Positions 45,899 to 54,174 of a stretch of 64,000 nt of DNA are shown here, one piece after another. Below the pieces are notes generated by a model. It was not told where the DNA came from. It did no database searches and was given only the letters and a program-made list of their open reading frames with translations. Location: contig NZ_CANMLV010000001.1 in the NCBI RefSeq assembly GCF_947498825.1, forward strand, positions 434,001 through 498,000, written 5' to 3'. The stretch is from an uncultured Cedecea sp. (lineage in GTDB: Bacteria > Pseudomonadota > Gammaproteobacteria > Enterobacterales > Enterobacteriaceae). The number at the start of each line of letters is the position of its first letter. Position 1 is the stretch's first letter. The position numbers were made by a program, and so were the translations under genes.

Positions 45899-46852
45899 AT
45901 GACTAAAAATGATAAAAAACAGGACATGGCCGCCAGAGCCGCCTGGATGTATTACATCGGCGGACAAACGCAGAACCAGATTGCTGATGTACTTGGCGTA
46001 TCACGTCAAGTCGCACAGCGTCTGGTCGCCGCTGCTTCAGAAATGGAATTAGTGCAGGTACGGATCTCTCATACTGTGGCTCAGTGCGCTTCACTCGCCG
46101 AACAAATGAAACAGACTTTTGGTCTGACTCGCTGCCAGGTGGTGCCTTCTGCAGGACTACCCGCAGAAACGGTTCAGCATATGATAACTGTCTCTGCGGC
46201 AGAGGAGATTGAATGGGCGGTTCAGCCCGAAGAACCACAAATCATCGCCCTCGGTTCCGGGCGAACATTGCGTGGGGCTGTGAAAGAGATGTCTGAAATC
46301 TCACGCCCACAGCATAGTTGCCTGTCACGTATTGGCGCTATCGCCAGCGATGGTTCCTGTACGCTCTATGATGTGTCACTGAGTCTGGCGGAAAAAACCT
46401 CGGGGAAATATTTTATCCTGCCCGCTCCTCTTTTCGCTGATAATCAGGAAGACAGAGAAGTCTGGTGTAATCACCGAATCTATAAGCTGATTAATGAACA
46501 GACCGCCCTGGCGGATGTCACCTTTATCGGTATTGGCCATATCTCTTTTCAGTGTCCATTGTATACCGGGGGTTTTATCACCGCAGAAGATGTGCAGCGC
46601 CTGCTGGATGCGGGAGCTGTGGCTGAGATTAACGGTCATTTTATCGACAACAATGGTGACAGACTGCCCGATATCCTGGACAGTCGCTGTACCAGCATTG
46701 CGCTGCAACGTTCTCCTTCCCGTCAACTGACCGCTTTCGCAGGGGGAGAAGATAAATTCCAGGCGGTTCAGGCAGTACTGCGAGGGAAATGGATCAATGG
46801 CCTTGTGACGGATGAAACAACGGCGGAACGTTTATTGCAAGACAATACTTAA
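45899..46852 (+). CDS. SorC/DeoR-family sugar-binding regulator (DalR-like)
   Basis: Transcription factor of about 317 residues. The N-terminal helix-turn-helix is YYIGGQTQNQIADVLGVSRQ (about residues 17-36). The sugar-phosphate-binding effector domain spans about residues 60-315 (IIALGSGRTLRGAV; GRT and GAIASDG phosphate-site elements; TFIGIGHIS; LTAFAGGEDKFQAVQAVLRG). An ATG at 45899 is used, and a GTG three bases earlier is possible. It is divergent from the arabinitol operon, matching DalR/SmoC regulators of pentitol operons. Its terminator region carries repeat element copy B. Confidence 0.85.
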   Translation: MTKNDKKQDMAARAAWMYYIGGQTQNQIADVLGVSRQVAQRLVAAASEMELVQVRISHTVAQCASLAEQMKQTFGLTRCQVVPSAGLPAETVQHMITVSAAEEIEWAVQPEEPQIIALGSGRTLRGAVKEMSEISRPQHSCLSRIGAIASDGSCTLYDVSLSLAEKTSGKYFILPAPLFADNQEDREVWCNHRIYKLINEQTALADVTFIGIGHISFQCPLYTGGFITAEDVQRLLDAGAVAEINGHFIDNNGDRLPDILDSRCTSIALQRSPSRQLTAFAGGEDKFQAVQAVLRGKWINGLVTDETTAERLLQDNT

Positions 46853-46863
46853 TGGAAAAAATA

Positions 46864-46881
46864 AAGCCACGCCGGTGGCTT
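46864..46881 (+). terminator. Terminator hairpin, first copy, after the SorC regulator gene
   Basis: Perfect arms AAGCCAC / GTGGCTT around GCCG. A near-copy lies at 47021-47038 beyond the repeat element. Confidence 0.7.
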
Positions 46882-47020
46882 GAGACTGATGACAAAGCTA
46901 AAGTGATATCTAATTCTCAGCGCTTATTTATGAAAATAAACAGGAAAATCAATTCATTGATTTTCGGCTGAGAACACAAAGAAGGAAAAACCACGTTTTT
47001 CCTTCTTTGTCAGCAATCTG
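46882..47020 (-). repeat. ~139-bp palindromic intergenic element, copy B
   Basis: Inverted near-identical copy of 35587-35728 with the same two hairpins (AAAATCAAT / ATTGATTTT and GAAGGAAAAA / TTTTTCCTTC) and GACAAAG / CTTTGTC ends. It sits between duplicated AAGCCAC...GTGG hairpins. Confidence 0.85.
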
Positions 47021-47041
47021 AAGCCACGCCAGTGGTTTTAT
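47021..47041 (+). terminator. Terminator hairpin, second copy
   Basis: AAGCCAC / GTGGTTT arms with loop GCCA, followed by TTTAT. It differs from the copy at 46864 by two bases. Confidence 0.65.
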
Positions 47042-47064
47042 CATTTGTCTTTCGTTATTTCTAA

Positions 47065-47169
47065 TTAGCTACCCGTTTTAATCAGTATTTCATCGACAAA
47101 GTGTTTTGCCCGAGGAATATCAGGCTCATCAACATGCTCAATGATTAACGGAATATGGGGGTGATTTTT
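47065..47169 (-). pseudogene. C-terminal remnant of a sugar-phosphate isomerase/epimerase
   Basis: Minus-strand frame reads KNHPHIPLIIEHVDEPDIPR, continuing about 14 residues to a TAA at 47065. This resembles the C-terminus of TIM-barrel sugar-phosphate isomerases/epimerases. Everything upstream is gone. The remnant is cut by the end of the IS6-like element. Family assignment is from motif memory only. Confidence 0.5.
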
Positions 47170-47305
47170 AGCACTGTTGCAAAGATCTGATGCCACTGGC
47201 ATTGCTGAAGCAGGAAGGTAAATGTCCGTCTGACCTTGAACACCGACAGATAAGACCTTTCAATAACACGAAAGGTTAATTCATCAATAACTTTGCAACA
47301 GTGCC
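47170..47305. mobile_element. Internally deleted IS6/IS26-family insertion sequence remnant
   Basis: Both ends carry the IS26-type terminal repeat: GCACTGTTGCAAAG on the left (first base lost or changed) and CTTTGCAACAGTGCC on the right. Inside, GTCCGTCTGACCTTGAACAC and CGACAGATAAGA match a transposase segment of IS26 as I remember it. At 136 bp, against about 820 bp for a full element, it cannot encode a transposase. Confidence 0.75.
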
Positions 47306-47317
47306 AGAAAATTCATC

Positions 47318-48457
47318 TTATTCCTCATGCTCCTGCTGACTTTTTTTTAGCTGGCGCATCAGTAACCACATTCTCACCGTTCTGACTTTTAAATTTTTAT
47401 CTGAAACAGATTCCTGTACTAACCCGGTATTATGCTGATAGCCATTAAAAAACAGATTCAGAACAACGGCACTAATAGTAGCCAGCATAATGCCACTATG
47501 CAGTAAAGGCTGAAGAACAGCCGGTAGCTGGGAAAAGAAATCGTTTGATAACGTGGGTGTCATACCCACACCAAGACTGATGGCGACAATGTAGAGATTG
47601 AAAGGCTTGGTATTATAATTGCAGCGGGACAAGATGCGGATCCCCGTTGCCAGCACCATGCCAAACATAACCAAACCTGCGCCACCCAGCACAAATTGTG
47701 GAATAGAAGCAACCATAACCGCCATTTTGGGTACCATGCCAAACAAAATCAAAATAGTGCCAGCCGCCACACAAACCCAACGACTGTGTACCCGCGTAAT
47801 ACTCACCAGTCCGATATTTTGTGAAAAAGAGGTATGGGGAAAACTATTAAACACTCCCCCAATAAGGGTTCCTACCCCATCGACTCGTAAACCACGGATG
47901 ATATCCTGCGAGGAAAGTTTACGACCCACAATATCGCCCAGCGCCAGAAACATTCCCATTGATTCGATGAAAACAATGATTAACACCGCGGTCATCGTCA
48001 GAATAGATACCGGATCAAAAACAGGCATACCAAAAGCCATGGGTTTGACAAAAGCAAACCAAGAGGCGTCGCCCAGCCCTGATAAATTCACCTCATTCAT
48101 CATCCATGCCAGTGCAAAACCAAAGGCGATGCCCAGCAGAACCGAGACATTCGATATAAATCCTTTGGCATAACGAGTAATTAATAAAATAAAAATTAAT
48201 ACTGCAAATGAAATACCTAAATAGATCGGATTACCGTACTCAGGATTTCCTTTCCCGCCTGCCGCCCAGTCAATACCCACCTGAATAATACTCAGACCAA
48301 TGGAGGAGATAACAATTCCGGTCACCAACGGTGGAAACAGCGGCATTAAACGGCCAATTACGGGAGCCAGTAGCGTTGTAATTATACCAGCGGCGATGGT
48401 GGCACCGAAAATACCGAGCAGCCCGATATTCGGGTTAATACCAATCGCTATCGTCAC
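47318..48457 (-). pseudogene. uacT: 5'-truncated uric acid/xanthine permease (UacT-like)
   Basis: NCS2 nucleobase:cation symporter. From IAIGINPNIGLLGIFGATIA onward it follows E. coli UacT nearly residue for residue to the C-terminus (LTRY, VFIESMGMFLALGDIVGRKL, SRWVCVAAGTILILFGMVPK, VRMWLLMRQLKK). About the first 105 residues of the family are missing, including the first helices. The frame runs open to an ATG at 48511 only because it reads out-of-frame xdhA sequence. The joint is at about 48452-48457. A functional transporter is unlikely. Confidence 0.8.
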
Positions 48458-49364
48458 GATTAATCCCCAGACGTCCGTCAATGGTAAAGGCGTGGCGGGT
48501 CCGGGAGGCAAGAAAACACTCCTCCCGACTGAGTGAAACCTTTACCGGAATACCACCCAGTTTAGAGGTCAGAAAAGCCGCCATAGGCTCTTCCAGTACA
48601 TCCTGTTTATTGCCAAAACCGCCGCCAATATAAGGTTTAATCACCCGCACGCATGACCAGGGTATACCCAGCGCCTGCCCCACTATCCGACGAACAATTT
48701 GTGGAATTTGGGTACTGGAAACGATAGAGATCCGAGAATCATCTTCCATCCAGGCAAATGAAGTAACGTTCTCCATATGACAGTGCTGAACAACCGGTGT
48801 CTGGTAGTGTCCTTGAAACTGGAAGTCCGCCTCATCAATGGCCAGCTATACATCTCCGCTTGCCATCTCGGTCTGTTTGAGCAAATTACCACCGGGGTGA
48901 ATATTAACCGCTCCCTCTGCAAGAGCCGCTTCCGGCGTGGTTATCACGGGCAGCTCTTCCCATTCAACAGTGACCAGCAGTGCCGCTTTTTCGGCGGTTA
49001 GTTCATCCCGAGCCACAACAATCGCAACTGCATCGCCATGGTGGCGGACATGGCGGTTCAGTAGAAAACGATCGGCTATATCACGTTTATCTTCATTCAG
49101 TGTCCAGGCATGCCCGGCGGTAGCAAAAGGAAAATTAGGCACATCTTCCCAGGTGAATACCGCCAGCACCCCCGGCAGACTTTTCGCCTGTTCATAATTG
49201 ATGTTAATGGCGTAACCATGGGCAATAGGGCTGCGAACATACTTGGCAAAACACATGCCCGCCATCATATAATCATCAGTATATCGTGCCCGCCCCGTCA
49301 CTTTCGCGATGGCGTCCACGCGCATACATGACTCACCGGTAGCGGTGGCTTCTCGCGCATCCAT
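48453..49364 (-). pseudogene. xdhA: xdhA fragment, xanthine dehydrogenase molybdenum-subunit pseudogene
   Basis: From the ATG at 49364 (AGGGGG upstream) the frame follows E. coli XdhA: MRVDAIAKVTGRARYTDDY, then KYVRSPIAHGYA and ATAGHAWTLNEDKRD. At 48846-48848 a TAG interrupts the frame where E. coli has a glutamine in GNVQQTID (CAG to TAG would explain it). The same frame then continues (HCHMENVTSFAWMEDDSRIS, GGGFGNKQDVLEEPMAAFL) to INRD. There it stops matching XdhA, after only about 290 of some 750 residues, and uacT sequence begins. It is inactivated both by a nonsense codon and by deletion. Confidence 0.85.
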
Positions 49365-49522
49365 AAACGTCCCCCTTGATTTATTTATTCGGTTCCAGAG
49401 CAATAGTTAAAACAGGCAAGAATTACGCCAGAAATACAAAGCCATACCGGGGGATTTACGAAATGTGATAAAGATAAAAAATATGGGCAACAACAAGACA
49501 GGCAAAGAAAATGAATGTGCGT

Positions 49523-49572
49523 GCTGCACGTATCATTATGAGTTTAATCAACTCATAATGATACGTACGCAG
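49523..49572. repeat. 50-bp near-perfect palindrome
   Basis: Arms of about 22 bases (GCTGCACGTATCATTATGAG and TT, against the complementary CTCATAATGATACGTACGCAGC side) flank a 5-base TAATC loop. It lies in the 365-bp gap between the xdhA remnant and the DUF523 gene. There is no T-run. It may be a mobile-element end, a recombination remnant or a stabilising hairpin. Confidence 0.6.
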
Positions 49573-49729
49573 CAAAAGTGATAGTTTGATCTCGCGCCCC
49601 GTGGTGTCTCTTAGCTATTGAAGTCAATACAGCAATAAATATGCCAGTTAACTTTCCCCGTCGAGTAGCGATATGTTTAAGACTGCTCAGTGTTATACTC
49701 CAGGTTTTTTACTCTCAAATCACGAAAAA

Positions 49730-50239
49730 ATGATCGATAAAATTCTGGTCAGTGCCTGTCTGATGGGCTTTAAAATCCGTTATAACGCTAGCGAAAAAGC
49801 ACAGGTAGTCGAAACGCTGGCGCGCTGGCAGCAGGAACAACGCCTGGTAGTTCACTGCCCTGAACTGGCGGCAGGATTGCCGACTCCCAGGCCTCCGGCA
49901 GAGATTTTCGCAGCTGATGGCAAAGACGTGATGCAGGAACGTGCCCGGATCATCGAGAACACCGGGCAGGATGTGACCGAGCACTACCAGCTTGCCGCCT
50001 GGATGGCTCTGCGTGCGGCACAAGAGTCGGGCTGTACTGCGGCATTATTAACGGACGGTAGCCCGACTTGTGGCAGCCGGTTTATCTACGATGGTTCTTT
50101 CACTGGCAAGCAAAAATCAGGTATGGGTGTAGCAGCTGCCCTTCTCACCGAACACGGCATTACTGTCTTTGCCGACAGCCAGCTCGAGGAGCTGATTGCC
50201 TGGGTTGCAGAGCGGGAAAATGGAATATCAGGCAGATAA
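49730..50239 (+). CDS. DUF523 family protein
   Basis: 169 residues from the ATG at 49730 (MIDKILVSACLMGFKIRYNA). This is the expected family start, and the in-frame ATG at 49673 adds an unlikely tail. Conserved DUF523 features are SACLMG (about residue 8), CPELAAGLPTPRPPAEI (about residue 43), and ALLTDGSPTCGSRFIYDGSF (about residue 107) with cysteines that could bind metal. Cytosolic. The biochemical role of this widespread family is not known to me. Confidence 0.9.
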   Translation: MIDKILVSACLMGFKIRYNASEKAQVVETLARWQQEQRLVVHCPELAAGLPTPRPPAEIFAADGKDVMQERARIIENTGQDVTEHYQLAAWMALRAAQESGCTAALLTDGSPTCGSRFIYDGSFTGKQKSGMGVAAALLTEHGITVFADSQLEELIAWVAERENGISGR

Positions 50240-50297
50240 ACTGACACCTGAAAGCACTCTTATCGCTCCGGGCAGCTATTCCGGACGTGGTGAATAC

Positions 50298-50813
50298 CTA
50301 ACTCCTGTTTTCCAAAGAATGCAGTAAATCTGCCAGACGATTATCTAATTCACGCAATTTCTCAGCTGACAATGCGGACAGGATTTGCCTTTCGTTCTCA
50401 ACATGTTTTTCTACCGCACGATCGATAAGCGTCAGACCTTCATCAGTCAACTGCACCAGCATGCTACGGGCATCCTCGACATTCACCTGGCGAACAATAA
50501 AACCTCGGGATTCCAGGCGTTTAAGGCGATGCGTCATGGTTCCCGAAGTCACCATCAGGGTTGAAAACAGTTCGGTTGGCGTCAGGATATAGGGCGCACC
50601 AGCCCGGCGTAGTGTCGCCAGCATATCGAACTCCCACACACTCAATCCAAACTCAGCAAAGGTTAACTCAAGCTGCTGCTCCAGAAAGGCTGCACAACGA
50701 CTAAGCCGACCAATCGGCCCCATCGGGCTACAGTCTAAATCCGGACGCTCGCGTTCCCACTGCGCAAGAATAGTATCTACTGCATCTTGTTGCGGTTTAT
50801 TTTGAACGTTCAT
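50298..50813 (-). CDS. MarR-family transcriptional regulator
   Basis: 171-residue winged-helix regulator. The MarR DNA-binding core runs from about residue 70 (LTPTELFSTLMVTSGTMTHR, recognition helix) through the wing VNVEDARSMLVQLTDEGLTL. The N-terminal extension GRLSRCAAFLEQQLELTFAE and a C-terminal dimerisation helix complete it. It is divergent from an EamA-type exporter gene with a shared palindromic region, so it probably represses that exporter in response to a small ligand. Confidence 0.9.
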   Translation of the reverse strand: MNVQNKPQQDAVDTILAQWERERPDLDCSPMGPIGRLSRCAAFLEQQLELTFAEFGLSVWEFDMLATLRRAGAPYILTPTELFSTLMVTSGTMTHRLKRLESRGFIVRQVNVEDARSMLVQLTDEGLTLIDRAVEKHVENERQILSALSAEKLRELDNRLADLLHSLENRS

Positions 50814-50881
50814 TTATCTTGACTTCAAGTTAATTTATCGACAAGCTTATTTTATCTTGAACTGAAGATAAGTACAAAATT
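50814..50881. promoter_or_regulatory. Shared MarR/EamA control region
   Basis: Contains the palindrome TTATCTTGAACTGAAGATAA (50852-50871) and a related TATCTTGACTTCAAGTT at 50815-50831. Both are likely binding sites for the divergent MarR regulator. Confidence 0.6.
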
Positions 50882-51754
50882 ATGCGTAACTCTTTCTCTG
50901 CGCCCTACTGGCGTGATGTTCTCCTGACAGCAATCGCCCCCGCTATCTGGGGATCAACTTACATTGTGACAACCCAGTTTCTGCCGCCGGACAGACCTTT
51001 TACTGCGGCACTGATTCGTGTTTTACCTGCGGGTATCCTGCTGCTGCTGTTTATCCGCCGTTTGCCTGAACGCCGGGATATTGGACGTCTGATTATTCTC
51101 AGTGCGCTCAATATTGGTGTTTTCCAGGCATTGTTATTTGTCGCCGCCTATCGATTGCCCGGAGGGCTGGCCGCAGTACTCGGTGCTATCCAACCGCTGC
51201 TGATCATGGTCCTGATTTGGCTTGTTGACAGGCGTCCGCCTAAGCAAATTACCTTATGGGCAGCGCTGGCGGGGGTCGTGGGTATGGCGATGTTACTGCT
51301 GTCACCTCAGACCGTATTTGAACCTGTCGGTATTGCTGCCGCCTTACTGGGTGCAATGTGTATGGCATCCGGCGTCTGGCTGACTCGCCGCTGGCAAGTC
51401 AAGCTGCCTGTGATGGCGCTAACAGGCTGGCAACTCGTTCTGGGTGGCATCATGCTGGCCCCCGCGGCGTGGTTTTTTGATGCTCCGCTCCCCGTACTGA
51501 CGGTTCCCCAGTGGGCTGCTTATGCCTATCTCAGCCTGGCAGGGGCATTTGTCGCTTACGCCCTGTGGTTTCGTGGCATTAATTGTCTGCCCGGCGTTGC
51601 GGTAGCGTCATTAGGATTACTCAGTCCGTTAACTGCCGTTGCCTTGGGTTGGATAGTGCTTTCCCAGGAGATGAGCGGTATCGCATTTGTTGGACTTTTT
51701 ATCGTTCTGGCCAGTGTATTAGTGGTACAACGTACCTCAGCGCAAACCAAATAG
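50882..51754 (+). CDS. EamA/DMT-superfamily exporter
   Basis: 290-residue inner-membrane protein with ten predicted helices arranged as two EamA repeats (about residues 12-140 and 150-285). Repeat features include APAIWGSTYIVTTQFLPPDR at the N-terminus, LGAIQPLLIMVLIWLVDRRP, and the second-repeat LSLAGAFVAYALWFRG. Probable drug/metabolite exporter controlled by the divergent MarR regulator. The substrate is unknown. Confidence 0.9.
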   Translation: MRNSFSAPYWRDVLLTAIAPAIWGSTYIVTTQFLPPDRPFTAALIRVLPAGILLLLFIRRLPERRDIGRLIILSALNIGVFQALLFVAAYRLPGGLAAVLGAIQPLLIMVLIWLVDRRPPKQITLWAALAGVVGMAMLLLSPQTVFEPVGIAAALLGAMCMASGVWLTRRWQVKLPVMALTGWQLVLGGIMLAPAAWFFDAPLPVLTVPQWAAYAYLSLAGAFVAYALWFRGINCLPGVAVASLGLLSPLTAVALGWIVLSQEMSGIAFVGLFIVLASVLVVQRTSAQTK

Positions 51755-51758
51755 TACT

Positions 51759-52140
51759 TCACAACATTAAACAAAGTGGGGAGAAGCAAGCGTGGCCCAA
51801 CGTAAGGCCGGATGCTGCATCGACCAACAGACTGCCACGCAGCTCATAGCCGACATCGGTAGAATGCGTCATCTTAAGGCGGTGAGCTATCTCCTGACGA
51901 GCCAGGGAAAGCAGAGGGTCATTAAGCTGTCTGAAAGTCACGCGTTCATTGTTAAGAAAACGCCAGACGGCCTGAGTGGTGGCAAAAGTGTTTTTTTGCG
52001 TGCTGGCAAGATCTTTAATCGCACAGGCAAGTGGTTCAGCGGGAGTCATAAGTTATTTAACCAGCGTCTGATATCGGCGGCTGAGCCGGGCATCAAGCCC
52101 GGCGAGAGAGAGGCTTAATTCATGCTATCCATTTATGCCA
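51759..52140 (-). pseudogene. IS4-family (Tn5-like) transposase remnant
   Basis: The minus-strand frame gives ELSLSLAGLDARLSRRYQTL, a TAA stop, then PAEPLACAIKDLASTQKNTF and ATTQAVWRFLNNERVTFRQL, ending in YELRGSLLVDAASGLTLG. This matches the N-terminal third of Tn5/IS4-type transposases (the RFLNNERV block and start of the catalytic domain). It contains at least one nonsense codon and lacks the rest of the catalytic domain. No inverted repeats could be assigned. Confidence 0.6.
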
Positions 52141-52175
52141 GATTTTGGCAACTTTGTGTAGATACCTATGCCTAA

Positions 52176-52322
52176 AAGGACGGGGGTTTACGGCGCTTCC
52201 CGATAAAGCTGGCTCAGGAACTCCATCATCGTGCCCATGAATTATGCTTTATTGCTAACTCGCTAAATTTCCCGGTGTTATGTGAACCGGTCATTACGCA
52301 TAGCATCGATCCTTGCGCTTAA
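52176..52322 (+). pseudogene. C-terminal fragment of an OsmC-family protein
   Basis: Plus-strand frame reads KDGGLRRFPIKLAQELHHRA, then HELCFIANSLNFPVLCEPVI and THSIDPCA to a TAA at 52320. The AHExCFIANS block is typical of the OsmC peroxiredoxin family C-terminal half, including the redox cysteine. The N-terminal half is absent, with a stop at 52173. Assignment is from motif memory. Confidence 0.5.
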
Positions 52323-52478
52323 TGTGTCACCCGGGAAGGCGCTGCAACGTACTGTTTAATATCAATCGCCTCTTCAAGAGAGGCCTTCCACCCGCGAAGT
52401 CCTTTCTTGTCTCAGAGGCGACTGTTAATCTGTGCTCTCAAGCAATAATGCTTACCATTCCTGAACTCAGGCAGCTTT

Positions 52479-52955
52479 ATGAAACAGATAACGATTAGCG
52501 ATATGCAGCAACAAAGCGCGGCAGCAGCAAGTGCTCCACGTTTACGTGCTCACCGAAATTTTCACCCTGAACTGAGCGACCCGGTACAACGTCTGGCGAT
52601 TGCCATGGAGCCTGGTACCTATATTCGTCCTCACCGTCATCCTCATACTTTTGAGCTACTGTTACCGCTTAGAGGACGCTTTCTGGTATTAAATTTTGAT
52701 GACCAGGGCACGGTCACGCAACGCGTGGTACTGGGTGAAGATTGCATGGCGCTGGAAATGGAAGCCGGAACCTGGCATGCGGTACTGTCTCTTGATAACG
52801 GTGGCGTGATTTTTGAAGTGAAACACGGGGGCTATCAGCCCGTAGCAGAGCAAGACTCTGCCGCATGGGCTCCCGCTGAAGGGGAAGAAGGCACCACGAA
52901 GTTAATGGAGTGGTACGCGCAGGCCCAGGTGGGCGATGGCGGTTTCCGTTTATAG
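52479..52955 (+). CDS. wbuC: WbuC-family cupin-fold metalloprotein
   Basis: 158 residues. A small N-terminal part is followed by a cupin barrel with metal-ligand histidines in PGTYIRPHRHPHTFELLLPLRG (about residues 44-65) and the second cupin motif MEAGTWHAVLSLDNGGVIFEV (about residue 95). WbuC proteins occur in many enterobacterial O-antigen or envelope loci, but their reaction is not established. It ends just before the convergent glycosyltransferase gene of the lipid cluster. Confidence 0.88.
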   Translation: MKQITISDMQQQSAAAASAPRLRAHRNFHPELSDPVQRLAIAMEPGTYIRPHRHPHTFELLLPLRGRFLVLNFDDQGTVTQRVVLGEDCMALEMEAGTWHAVLSLDNGGVIFEVKHGGYQPVAEQDSAAWAPAEGEEGTTKLMEWYAQAQVGDGGFRL

Positions 52956-52966
52956 AAAGGGTGACG

Positions 52967-52991
52967 ACGCGAAGCCACTATGACTTCGCGT
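52967..52991. terminator. Hairpin between wbuC and the lipid operon
   Basis: Perfect arms ACGCGAAG / CTTCGCGT with a 9-base loop between convergent genes, overlapping the last codons of the glycosyltransferase. No T-run. Confidence 0.5.
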
Positions 52992-54174
52992 TCGCCAGCA
53001 GTTGCTCAATCGTCGCTCTGGCATTAATCAACGCGCTCAGCCCGCCTTTCAGCCAGACGCCCTTCCCTGCGACTTCCAGTCTGGCTGCATGATCAAACTG
53101 ATCAAAATCGACCGGATAGACCAATGTCGGAATATTTTGCCGCAAGCAATAATACATAATGCCTGCCCCGCCATGATGAATCACTAAATCGTAATATTGC
53201 AGGCAGGTTTCATAGTTTACCCAGGGAAGACGAACGACGTTTTCTGTTTGCTGGTAGCGCATTGACTCAGGAGCCCCCTCAGTAAAATGAAACTGCCAGT
53301 CTGGTAAAGTGCGGGCAAGCTGCAGGACAGCATCAGCAACCTCCTCTTTATGCCAGGCCAGATGGGTGCCTAATGTCACCAGGATATATCGCTGCCCCGG
53401 AACAAAATGGGGCTTATGGCCGGCGTCTGGTGGGGTATAGAGTGCCGGGCCAATAAACTGCACGCTGGCGGGCCAGCTCCGCGTGAACTCCAGCGATTTA
53501 TCCCCTAAAGCCAGAATACATTGCGCAGAATAGGCACTTTCCGTTCCGTCAGGTCGATAGAGTCGGGTTATTCCAGTCTGCCTTATAGTGCGATAAAACA
53601 ACCAGAATATCGTCTGTTTAAACCAGCGTACTTTTTTACGGGCAACGGCATGCCTGAACCGCTGCCAGCGGCTGGTTGCTGGCGTCAATCCCCCGCAATA
53701 CGCTGGCGGACCATCGTCGGTTTCCAGTACACAAGGAGAAGGTAAACTCGTCCACCAGGGGATATTCCATGTATCAGCGACCTTACCGACGACGGGAAGC
53801 GTAAAGTCAGCAATGATCAAGTCAGGGGGCTGCCCCTGTTGGTAGAGTTCATCAAGCTCACGGGCAAAATCGGCCAGTAACCCCACCGCCTGTTTAAACT
53901 GGCGGTATAATTTTACCGGGTGACTTTTTACCGCATAGTTCGGATTAGCTATCTCTTGTAAGGGAAGATCAAAATTCCCGGGTAAAGCAATCCCCTGTAG
54001 CCCAGCCCCCGTTATACGCGACAATGCCCCCTGCGTACTGATGATCCGTACCTCATACTGAGGTGCCAGCGCCCGCCCCAGTGCAAGAACAGGGTGTAAA
54101 TGTCCGGAAAAAGGCGGTGCCAGCAGGTCTATCTGTCGGACAGAAGGAGGAATGGATGCCAGTAAAGACTTCAT
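52978..54174 (-). CDS. UGT/MGT-type glycosyltransferase (GT1)
   Basis: 398-residue GT-B glycosyltransferase, probably cytosolic or membrane-associated. The N-terminal acceptor domain contains LLAPPFSGHLHPVLALGRAL (about residues 17-36). The C-terminal donor domain has the UGT signature IHHGGAGIMYYCLRQNIPTL followed by VYPVDFDQFDHAARL (about residues 333-367). Homologues include carotenoid glucosyltransferase CrtX and macrolide glycosyltransferases. It is the last gene of the lipid operon, so it is likely to add a sugar to the lipid made by the upstream genes. Its start overlaps the preceding gene by 4 bases. Confidence 0.88.
   Translation of the reverse strand: MKSLLASIPPSVRQIDLLAPPFSGHLHPVLALGRALAPQYEVRIISTQGALSRITGAGLQGIALPGNFDLPLQEIANPNYAVKSHPVKLYRQFKQAVGLLADFARELDELYQQGQPPDLIIADFTLPVVGKVADTWNIPWWTSLPSPCVLETDDGPPAYCGGLTPATSRWQRFRHAVARKKVRWFKQTIFWLFYRTIRQTGITRLYRPDGTESAYSAQCILALGDKSLEFTRSWPASVQFIGPALYTPPDAGHKPHFVPGQRYILVTLGTHLAWHKEEVADAVLQLARTLPDWQFHFTEGAPESMRYQQTENVVRLPWVNYETCLQYYDLVIHHGGAGIMYYCLRQNIPTLVYPVDFDQFDHAARLEVAGKGVWLKGGLSALINARATIEQLLANAKS

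Noticed and set aside
48435-48511. ATG at 48511 as the true start of an intact purine permease
   Set aside because: The first residues are out-of-frame xdhA sequence, and about 105 family-conserved N-terminal residues are missing, so this is a truncated gene.
51792-52118. Plus-strand 108-codon frame between the EamA exporter and wbuC
   Set aside because: It is antisense to recognisable transposase sequence, and the plus-strand translation resembles nothing and lacks a good ribosome site.
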